NCBI GenBank assembly: GCA_023415815.1
Contig: JAEZJL010000171.1
Coordinates: 1-13,880 of the forward strand
Length of the DNA stretch: 13,880 nucleotides
Reading direction: 5' to 3'
Source: Bacillota bacterium
GTDB taxonomy: Bacteria > Bacillota > Clostridia > Acetivibrionales > DTU013
In this document: piece by piece, positions 1 through 5,482 of the stretch
Numbering within the stretch: position 1 is the first letter of the stretch
Layout of the letters: each line of letters starts with the position of its first letter
Position numbers and translations under genes: made by a program
The notes under the pieces: model-generated
Told to the model about the DNA's origin: nothing
Database searches by the model: none
What the model saw: the letters and a program-made list of their open reading frames with translations, nothing else

Positions 1-1
1 G

Positions 2-1414
2 GTTATAGCGGAGACTCCCTGCTGCACCAGGGAAGAGGTTGAATTGGCCGTACAGTGCGCTGCGGCGGCTTTCCCGAAATGGTCCGACACTCCGCCGCTC
101 AAGAGGGCGCAGGTGCTCTTTAAAATGCGGGAGCTTGTCACGGCCCATATGGAGGAGCTCACCATCCTGGTGGCCACCGAGAACGGCAAGGTGTACGAAG
201 AGGCAAAGGGCGACGTATTGAAGGCCCTTGAGCCCATAGAGCTGGCCTGCGGCATACCGAACATGCTGATGGGCGAAACTCTGATGGACGCTTCAAAGGA
301 CTATGATACCGCGCTTTACCGCGAGCCGGTCGGAGTTTTCGCGGGGATAGCCCCCTTCAACTTCCCGGCGATGATCCCGATGGGCTGGATGACGCCGCTT
401 TGCATCGCCTGCGGCAATACCATCGTGCTCAAGGCTGCAAGCATGACCCCCATGACCAGTCTGCGGTTTGCGGAACTCTGGCAGGAGGCCGGCCTTCCGG
501 ACGGAGTCCTGAATATCGTCACATGCAGCCGCCGGGAGGCTGAAATACTGCTTGAGCATCCGGATATAAAGGGCGTATGCTTTGTCGGCTCTACGTCCAT
601 TGGAAGGCACATATTTGAAACGGCGTCCAGGAACGGAAAAAGGGTCCAGGCACTGTGCGAAGCCAAAAACCACGCACTCGTACTGGAGGACGCTCCGCTT
701 GAAAGGACGGCAAGGGGCATCATAAACGCCGCCTTCGGATGTGCCGGAGAGCGCTGCATGGCCCTGCCTGCGATCGTAGTACAGGAATCCGTAGCCGACA
801 GGCTCGTAGAGCTCCTTGCCGAGTATGCAAGGGAAAGAAAAGTCGGTCCCGCTTATTTGAAGGAATCCGAATTGGGACCCGTAGTATCGGAGTCGCATAA
901 GAAATTTGTGCTCAACTGGATAGAGAAGGGCTTATCCGAGGGCGCCGTACCCGTGCTGGACGGCCGCGGAGTGGTTGTTCCGGGATATGAGAAGGGCTTT
1001 TATATCGGGCCTACGATACTGGACCATGTGAAGCCTGAGATGACCGTCGGCGATGAAGAAATTTTCGGACCCGTGCTCTGCATTAAAAGGGTGAAGGATT
1101 TCGATGAGGGCCTGAAGCTGATGAACGCCAATCCGTTTGCCAACGGCTCGGTTATTTTCACCCAGAACGGCTATTTCGCAAGGGAATTCGCGAAGCGTAC
1201 CCACGGCGGCATGGTGGGTATTAATGTCGGAATTCCGGTCCCGGTAGGTCTGTTCCCATTCACAGGACACAAGAATTCCTTCTTCGGAGACCTGCATACC
1301 CTCGGCAAGGACGGCGTCCGTTTCTTTACGGAAACCAAGGCCGTCACGACCCACTGGTTCGAAGAGGAAGAGATGAAGGCCAAGCATGTAAGCACCTGGG
1401 ACGGCACCATCTGA
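2..1414 (+). CDS. mmsA: CoA-acylating methylmalonate-semialdehyde dehydrogenase (5' partial)
   Basis: An aldehyde dehydrogenase of the MmsA/IolA type. The family oxidises methylmalonate (or malonate) semialdehyde to propionyl- or acetyl-CoA with NAD+ and CoA in the cytoplasm. The frame is open from the left edge, so the first residues (probably 15-20) lie outside; 470 codons are visible against about 485 for the family. Family blocks seen are AGIAPFNFPAMIPMGW, FVGSTSIGRHIFE (nucleotide-binding loop), GERCMALPAIVV with the catalytic Cys codon at 755-757, EEIFGPVL, and the MmsA-like C-terminal block FFGDLHTLGKDGVRFFTETK. The family's usual Gly-Gly-Ala-Lys-Asn-His reads Cys-Glu-Ala-Lys-Asn-His here. 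An internal TTG at 44 is not the start, because homology runs upstream of it. Upstream partners are unseen, so the pathway (valine, inositol, beta-alanine or propionate) cannot be set. Confidence 0.9.
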   Translation, partial: VIAETPCCTREEVELAVQCAAAAFPKWSDTPPLKRAQVLFKMRELVTAHMEELTILVATENGKVYEEAKGDVLKALEPIELACGIPNMLMGETLMDASKDYDTALYREPVGVFAGIAPFNFPAMIPMGWMTPLCIACGNTIVLKAASMTPMTSLRFAELWQEAGLPDGVLNIVTCSRREAEILLEHPDIKGVCFVGSTSIGRHIFETASRNGKRVQALCEAKNHALVLEDAPLERTARGIINAAFGCAGERCMALPAIVVQESVADRLVELLAEYARERKVGPAYLKESELGPVVSESHKKFVLNWIEKGLSEGAVPVLDGRGVVVPGYEKGFYIGPTILDHVKPEMTVGDEEIFGPVLCIKRVKDFDEGLKLMNANPFANGSVIFTQNGYFAREFAKRTHGGMVGINVGIPVPVGLFPFTGHKNSFFGDLHTLGKDGVRFFTETKAVTTHWFEEEEMKAKHVSTWDGTI

Positions 1415-1423
1415 CAGGGCCCG

Positions 1424-1448
1424 CGGGGATATGGGAATCCCCGGAGCT
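1424..1448 (+). terminator. Weak hairpin just after mmsA
   Basis: A 7-bp stem (1424-1430 with 1437-1443) with a 6-base loop is followed by GAGC and only four T. It lies 10 bases after the mmsA stop. The T-tract is poor, so it may be a 3'-end stabiliser or partial terminator ahead of the stronger one downstream. Confidence 0.35.
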
Positions 1449-1497
1449 TTTAAATCGGCGTTACGGAAAATGCCCGAATAAAATATTCAGGGCTGCG

Positions 1498-1548
1498 ATC
1501 TCCTTCCTGAAACAGGCATCGTATTGCTTCGGGAAGGAGATTTATTTT
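1498..1548 (+). terminator. Strong intrinsic terminator of the mmsA transcript
   Basis: A 14-bp stem (1498-1511 with 1528-1541, one G-T wobble) encloses a 16-base loop and runs straight into TTTATTTT. This is a textbook rho-independent terminator. It separates the mmsA unit from the glycine-controlled glyA unit. Confidence 0.9.
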
Positions 1549-1608
1549 AACGCAGTATAAGGGGCGGATTATGAAACAAAATAATTGAAGGCGAATATAT
1601 TAAAACAG

Positions 1609-1637
1609 TTGACATATATACTATGAATTATTATAAT
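1609..1637 (+). promoter_or_regulatory. Consensus sigma-A promoter of the glyA riboswitch transcript
   Basis: TTGACA (1609-1614) and TATAAT (1632-1637) are both perfect consensus hexamers with the optimal 17-base spacer. The predicted start is near 1644, giving a leader of roughly 295 bases that contains the whole riboswitch. Such a strong promoter suits a gene controlled mainly by premature termination. Confidence 0.92.
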
Positions 1638-1684
1638 TTTTATTGGTTATGGAAATGACAAATAAATAAAACAAAGCGGATGAT

Positions 1685-1845
1685 TGTCACGGGAGAGACG
1701 CCGGCGCTTGCACCGGACACCGAAGATGGTAAACTTTCAGGTAAAATGACTGTGGCAGGACGCACCTCTGGAGAGACCGTCAAGGCGCCGAAGGGGCAAG
1801 TTTCCGTAAACCGGAAATAATCTCTCAGGCAAAAGGACAGAGTGG
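1685..1845 (+). promoter_or_regulatory. Tandem glycine riboswitch (gcvT class)
   Basis: Two glycine aptamers sit in series. Aptamer 1 (1685-1757) has a P1 of 1685-1690 with 1752-1757, the GGGAGAG start at 1691, CACCGAAGATGG and CTTTCAGGTAAAATGAC. Aptamer 2 (about 1764-1845) has CTGGAGAG, GCGCCGAAGGGGCAA, and TCTCTCAGGCAAAAGGACAGAG split over 1821-1842; its P1 joins CTCTG (1766-1770) to CAGAG (1838-1842). The linker is about six bases, as usual for the tandem class. It lies between a consensus promoter and a terminator directly upstream of glyA, a known gene context for this class. The 5' strand of aptamer-2 P1 can also pair with the terminator region, which sets the predicted response sign (see findings). 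Confidence 0.96.
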
Positions 1846-1878
1846 ACTTTTATGTACAGTTCTGGTACGGATTTCAGA

Positions 1879-1904
1879 GGTCAAATCATGTGATTTGGCT
1901 TTTT
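1879..1904 (+). terminator. Riboswitch expression-platform terminator
   Basis: The stem 1879-1887 with 1892-1900 (two G-T wobbles, loop ATGT) is followed by TTTTT at 1900-1904 and more AT-rich DNA. It lies between aptamer 2 and the glyA ribosome binding site, so it is the likely regulated terminator. Its left arm overlaps an alternative pairing partner (1872-1881) of the aptamer-2 P1 strand. Confidence 0.8.
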
Positions 1905-1938
1905 ATATTTTATGACGAACTTATGGAGGTTTTTACAC

Positions 1939-3174
1939 ATGTATTCGCTGGACGCGGTAAGGAAGCTGGACCCTCAGGTAGCGGAGGCAATTGAAAAGGA
2001 AGTGAACAGGCAGAGGAACAAGATAGAGCTCATCGCCTCTGAAAATTTTGTAAGCGAAGCCGTTATGGACGCGCAGGGAACCCCGCTGACAAACAAATAT
2101 GCGGAGGGGTATCCCGGAAAAAGATACTACGGAGGCTGCGAGTATGTCGACATCGTCGAGCAGCTGGCAATAGACCGCGCCAAGGAGATATTCGGCGCGG
2201 AGCACGTCAATGTACAGCCCCATTCGGGAGCACAGGCAAATTCGGCCGTGTATTTTGCGGTTTTGAACCCCGGCGATACCATTCTGGGCATGGATCTGTC
2301 CCACGGGGGACATCTGAGCCACGGTATGGCAAAGAACGTATCCGGAAAGTATTACAAGGCGGTATCCTACGGCGTGAGGGAGGACAACTGCAGGATAGAC
2401 TACGACATGCTCCTTAACAAAGCGAGGGAGCACAAGCCGAAGATCATTGTGGCGGGCGCCAGCGCTTACCCGAGGATCATCGATTTCAAGGCCTTCAGGG
2501 AAATCGCCGACGAATGCGGCGCATACCTTATGGTCGATATGGCGCATATAGCAGGCCTGGTTGCGGCAGGACTCCATCCGAGCCCCGTACCGCACGCGCA
2601 TTTCGTAACCACCACCACCCATAAGACGCTCAGAGGACCGAGGGGCGGCATGATCTTATGTAAAGAGGAATTTGCCAAAATAATCGATTCCGCAGTGTTC
2701 CCCGGGACGCAGGGCGGACCCCTTATGCATGTAATTGCTGCAAAGGCGGTCAGCTTCAAGGAAGTGCTTACGGATGAATTCAAGCAATACCAGAAGCAGA
2801 TTCTGAAAAACGCCGTCGCTCTTGCTCAGGCCCTTATCGAAGCCGACTTCAGGCTTGTCTCAGGAGGCACGGACAATCACCTGATCCTGGTGGATCTCAG
2901 CGACAAGGGCGTGACCGGAAAACAGGCGCAGCACATGCTGGACGAGGTTATGATCACGGTCAACAAAAACGGCATCCCCTTCGACAAGCAAAGCCCGTTC
3001 GTCACCAGCGGCATAAGGATAGGCACGCCTGCCGTGACCTCAAGGGGAATGGTGGAGGATGACATGAGGGAAATCGCCGACATGATAAAGCTCACGCTTA
3101 CGGATTTCGAAAGCTCCAAAGCGGAGGTAATATCCAGGGTCGCAAAGCTGTGCGGCAGGTATCCGCTGTATTGA
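1939..3174 (+). CDS. glyA: Serine hydroxymethyltransferase
   Basis: A 411-residue PLP enzyme, the usual bacterial length. It interconverts serine plus tetrahydrofolate and glycine plus 5,10-methylene-tetrahydrofolate in the cytoplasm, feeding one-carbon metabolism. Family motifs are IELIASENFVS, TNKYAEGYPGKRYYGGCE, VNVQPHSGAQAN, DMAHIAGLVAAG and TTTTHKTLRGPRGG, with the PLP lysine at residue 229 (codon 2623-2625). The start at 1939 has GGAGGT at 1925-1930 with an 8-base gap. A longer reading from 1912 would put that Shine-Dalgarno site inside the gene and adds a non-conserved nonapeptide. The gene stands alone between terminators and is controlled by the upstream glycine riboswitch. No gcv genes are in view. 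Confidence 0.97.
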   Translation: MYSLDAVRKLDPQVAEAIEKEVNRQRNKIELIASENFVSEAVMDAQGTPLTNKYAEGYPGKRYYGGCEYVDIVEQLAIDRAKEIFGAEHVNVQPHSGAQANSAVYFAVLNPGDTILGMDLSHGGHLSHGMAKNVSGKYYKAVSYGVREDNCRIDYDMLLNKAREHKPKIIVAGASAYPRIIDFKAFREIADECGAYLMVDMAHIAGLVAAGLHPSPVPHAHFVTTTTHKTLRGPRGGMILCKEEFAKIIDSAVFPGTQGGPLMHVIAAKAVSFKEVLTDEFKQYQKQILKNAVALAQALIEADFRLVSGGTDNHLILVDLSDKGVTGKQAQHMLDEVMITVNKNGIPFDKQSPFVTSGIRIGTPAVTSRGMVEDDMREIADMIKLTLTDFESSKAEVISRVAKLCGRYPLY

Positions 3175-3175
3175 T

Positions 3176-3219
3176 AAAAACCAATGAAAGCCGCTTTCGC
3201 GAAGAGGGCGGTTTTTTTT
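3176..3219 (+). terminator. glyA intrinsic terminator
   Basis: A GC-rich hairpin (CCGC at 3191-3194 pairing with GCGG at 3208-3211, with weaker inner pairs) is followed by eight T (3212-3219). The A-run plus CC after the stop codon (3176-3182) can extend the stem by pairing with GGTTTTT, so it may terminate in both directions. It closes the monocistronic glyA unit. Confidence 0.85.
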
Positions 3220-3273
3220 CGCCGTTTCATAGGACGCCGCAGGCCGCCTGCGTCGGGAGTGTTTTTGCGGCTA

Positions 3274-3302
3274 TAGACAAGCATTCTGTTTATTGTTAAA
3301 AT
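3274..3302 (+). promoter_or_regulatory. Predicted sigma-A promoter for the HAD phosphatase unit
   Basis: TAGACA (3274-3279) and TAAAAT (3297-3302) each match consensus at five of six positions with a 17-base spacer. The predicted start is near 3309. The 320-base stretch 3175-3494 otherwise holds the glyA terminator, a possible leader peptide and a hairpin. Confidence 0.6.
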
Positions 3303-3338
3303 TATCGAAAAATACAATTCGATGAGGAGCTAAAAGAG

Positions 3339-3386
3339 ATGTATAAAAAAATTCTTCCGGAATGCAGGATTTTGCGGAATTCGTAG
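3339..3386 (+). CDS. Possible 15-codon leader peptide
   Basis: A short frame MYKKILPECRILRNS starts with ATG at 3339 and ends with TAG at 3384-3386. GAGGAG lies at 3324-3329 with a 9-base gap, and the start lies about 30 bases after the predicted transcription start. The end of the frame runs into a terminator-like hairpin (3365-3398). This resembles a translation-coupled attenuator, but the frame is short and could be chance. No known leader peptide is recognised. Confidence 0.3.
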   Translation: MYKKILPECRILRNS

Positions 3387-3398
3387 GGTCCTGTTTTT
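3365..3398 (+). terminator. Terminator-like hairpin in the HAD gene leader
   Basis: CAGGAT (3365-3370) pairs with GTCCTG (3388-3393, one wobble), and TTTTT follows directly at 3394-3398. The stem is only 6 bp with a 17-base loop, so it is moderate at best. An overlapping stem, TTCCG (3355-3359) with CGGAA (3375-3379), is mutually exclusive with it, as expected for an attenuator. It lies about 100 bases upstream of the HAD start codon. Confidence 0.4.
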
Positions 3399-3494
3399 AT
3401 AAATCTTTACGCGACCGTCATACGGATGGTTTTGTACAAACTGCAGGCATCAAGCGGCGGAAGACGGAATAAGCATGAAAAGGGGACATGGATA

Positions 3495-4181
3495 ATGGCA
3501 TATAAATACATATTGTTTGACCTCGACGGAACACTGACAGACCCTGGGACAGGAATAACAAATTCGGTTATGTACGCCCTCAGAAAATTCGGCATTGAGG
3601 TAAGCGACAGAAGCGAGCTGTATAAATTTATCGGACCTCCCTTGTGGGATTCCTTTGAAAATTATTACGGGTTTTCAAAAGAGGAGGCAAAAACAGCCGT
3701 AGAGTATTACCGAGAATATTACAGGGATAAGGGCATATTTGAAAATATGGTTTACGAAGGCTTTGAGGGTCTTTTGAAAGAGCTTTCGGACCAGGGCCTG
3801 GCGCTTATCGTCGCAACGTCCAAGCCCGAGGTTTTTGCAAAACAGATTCTGGAGCATTTCGATATTGCAAAATATTTCACATGCATCGCAGGCAGCAATC
3901 TTGACGGGACAAGGGTGAAAAAGGGCGAGGTTATCGGGTACGCGCTTGAAAGCTGCGGCATAGCCGATTTGTCGGAAGCAATCATGATCGGCGACAGGGA
4001 GCATGACATCATCGGCGCGAAACAGGCGGGCATCGATTCCATCGGCGTCTTGTTCGGATACGGAGACAGAGCGGAGCTTGAGGAAGCCGGCGCGGATTTC
4101 ATTGCGGCGACTGTTGCGGATATCGGAAAAATACTTATAACCGGAAGCGATTCATCCGAAATATTAAGCGATAGTATCTGA
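3495..4181 (+). CDS. HAD-superfamily phosphatase (phosphoglycolate phosphatase / 5'-nucleotidase-like)
   Basis: A 228-residue cytoplasmic HAD subfamily IA hydrolase. All catalytic motifs are present: DLDGT with D9 and D11 (nucleophile and acid/base), VATSK with the motif II Thr/Ser at 108-109, the motif III lysine near K143 (VKKGEV), and MIGDREHDIIGAKQAG with D167 and D171 binding Mg2+. The alpha-helical cap spans about residues 17-85 and includes FIGPPLWDSF, typical of the PGP-like group. The substrate could be phosphoglycolate, a nucleotide or another small phosphate ester; sequence does not decide. The start at 3495 follows AAAAGGGG (about 3478-3485). An in-frame ATG at 3426 would add 23 residues before the beta-strand that normally opens the fold. 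It is monocistronic, about 70 bases before the next promoter; no clear terminator follows. Confidence 0.88.
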   Translation: MAYKYILFDLDGTLTDPGTGITNSVMYALRKFGIEVSDRSELYKFIGPPLWDSFENYYGFSKEEAKTAVEYYREYYRDKGIFENMVYEGFEGLLKELSDQGLALIVATSKPEVFAKQILEHFDIAKYFTCIAGSNLDGTRVKKGEVIGYALESCGIADLSEAIMIGDREHDIIGAKQAGIDSIGVLFGYGDRAELEEAGADFIAATVADIGKILITGSDSSEILSDSI

Positions 4182-4246
4182 TACCGTCGGTACGCCTGTT
4201 AATTTATTGATTACCCGCAAGATAATAAATGGTTATTGTAATTTTA

Positions 4247-4255
4247 TGCTATAAT
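4247..4255 (+). promoter_or_regulatory. Extended -10 promoter for the htrA-to-larA gene run
   Basis: TGCTATAAT is a perfect extended -10 element (TGn plus TATAAT at 4250-4255). The -35 position (about 4227-4232) reads AAATGG, a poor match, as is usual when an extended -10 compensates. The predicted start is about 4262, just before a stable hairpin. Confidence 0.7.
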
Positions 4256-4263
4256 AATGATAT

Positions 4264-4284
4264 GTCCCGCCTGAAGGCTGGGAC
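4264..4284 (+). other. 5'-terminal mRNA hairpin before the protease gene
   Basis: Positions 4264-4271 pair with 4276-4284 (8 bp, one bulged T at 4279), closed by a TGAA loop. The stem begins 9 bases after the -10 box, so it would be the first structure of the transcript. There is no T-tract, so it is not a terminator. It ends 9 bases before the GGAGG ribosome binding site at 4294-4298. A role in 5'-end protection of a long mRNA is inference. Confidence 0.55.
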
Positions 4285-4304
4285 GGGCAATCCGGAGGAA
4301 ACTT

Positions 4305-5456
4305 ATGAAAAGACATGGAATTCGTACAGCGGCAGCCCTTGCGCTGGCGGCCGCTTTTTTTATCATGCCGGCCGCAAATGCCAGCGCTGCTGCGAAGATA
4401 AACGTATTGGTTGACAATAAGCCGTTGAATACGGACGCAAGGCTTATCAACGGCACGGTCTACGTCCCGTTGAAGGCCGTCGGCGATTCGCTGGGCGCCG
4501 ATGTGGATTGGGACCCGGGCACAGGCACGGCAACCGTCGCTTCGGCAGAGGCCGGAGTGTCCGATGTTATAAGCAAGCTCAGCAGCTCCGTCGTGGGCAT
4601 CATCGGAAAGCTCAAGGAGAGCAGCGAGAACTACAGCAGCTATGGCGACAACCTCATCTTCGGCAGCGGGGTCATATACAGGTCCAACGGCTACATAGTC
4701 ACGAACTGCCATGTGGTTTCGGACATGGAGAGCATAGTTGTGGTGCTCTCCGACGGCAAGTCATACAGCGCCAGGCTCAAAGCCCTTGACGAGCAGTCCG
4801 ACCTTGCGCTGATAAAGATCGACAAGGGCATGCTGACCCCGGCGGTTTTTGGCGATGCAAACGATATCATCGTAGGCAGTCCGGTGGTTGCGATTGGGAC
4901 GCCGCTGTCGTTTTCGCTGCGGAATTCGGCCTCCAAGGGGATAATCAGCGGCATTAACCGTTCCACCGACGGCGAATACAGGTATATACAGTCCGACGCG
5001 TCAATCAACGGAGGAAACAGCGGAGGCCCTCTGGTGAATTTGTCCGGGAAGGTCATTGGAATCAACACCATCAAATACGTAGGCTACGGCGTGGAAGGCC
5101 TGAGCTTCTCGATTCCCATAGATACCGTAAAATATGTGCTCGGCCAGCTTGAAAAGTACGGAAGGGTCAAAAGACCGTATCTGGGCGTCGTTTTCATGGA
5201 GGGCGTCGCCGCGAGGTACGGGCTTCCCTCTACCGAAGGCCTGACCATATCCGAGGTCAAAAAGGACAGCCCGGCGGAAAAGGCGGGCCTGAGGCAGGAA
5301 GACGTGCTGCGGTCCGTCGGCGGCACGGCCGTGACGACCAAGATCGATTACAATGAGGTAATAAAAAAATACCTGCCCGGGGATACGGCGGTACTCCAGC
5401 TGGACAGGGACGGGAAAAGGATAGAGATAAAGGTCGTCTTTGACGACAATAATTAA
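4305..5456 (+). CDS. Secreted HtrA-like serine protease with N-terminal stalk domain and PDZ
   Basis: A 383-residue exported protease. Residues 1-30 form a signal peptide (KRH, hydrophobic core, Ala-rich cleavage region). Residues about 29-83 are a copper-amine-oxidase-N-like stalk domain (VYVPLKAVGDSLGADVDW). Residues about 85-275 are a trypsin-like domain with a full triad: H136 in TNCHVV, D166 in SDLALIKID, S239 in NGGNSGGPLV. A PDZ domain follows, about 290-380 (GLTISEVKKDSPAEKAGL). HtrA proteins degrade misfolded envelope proteins; Firmicute members usually have an N-terminal membrane anchor, whereas here a signal peptide and stalk take its place. GGAGG at 4294-4298 is 6 bases from the ATG. 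It is the first gene of a five-gene run, 26 bases before another stalk protein. The protease call is firm; the exact substrates are unknown. Confidence 0.92.
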   Translation: MKRHGIRTAAALALAAAFFIMPAANASAAAKINVLVDNKPLNTDARLINGTVYVPLKAVGDSLGADVDWDPGTGTATVASAEAGVSDVISKLSSSVVGIIGKLKESSENYSSYGDNLIFGSGVIYRSNGYIVTNCHVVSDMESIVVVLSDGKSYSARLKALDEQSDLALIKIDKGMLTPAVFGDANDIIVGSPVVAIGTPLSFSLRNSASKGIISGINRSTDGEYRYIQSDASINGGNSGGPLVNLSGKVIGINTIKYVGYGVEGLSFSIPIDTVKYVLGQLEKYGRVKRPYLGVVFMEGVAARYGLPSTEGLTISEVKKDSPAEKAGLRQEDVLRSVGGTAVTTKIDYNEVIKKYLPGDTAVLQLDRDGKRIEIKVVFDDNN

Positions 5457-5482
5457 ACCGATGAAAAACCGGGGAGGTTGGC

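Noticed and set aside
293..1410. Several long open frames on the - strand opposite mmsA
   Set aside because: They mirror the conserved dehydrogenase frame, lack ribosome binding sites and match no family. The same holds for the long - strand frames opposite glyA, rarA, larA and iscS.
1912..1938. Earlier ATG for glyA at 1912
   Set aside because: It lies just after the riboswitch terminator, has no ribosome site, and would place GGAGGT (1925-1930) inside the gene; 1939 fits the family N-terminus.
3233..3266. GACGC/GCGTC hairpin followed by T5 after the glyA terminator
   Set aside because: The stem has a bulge and a 7-base gap before the T-run. It may be a backup terminator, but support is too thin to list.
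3426..3494. Earlier ATG for the HAD phosphatase at 3426
   Set aside because: It adds 23 residues upstream of the strand carrying the nucleophile motif, and a good purine-rich site precedes 3495 instead.
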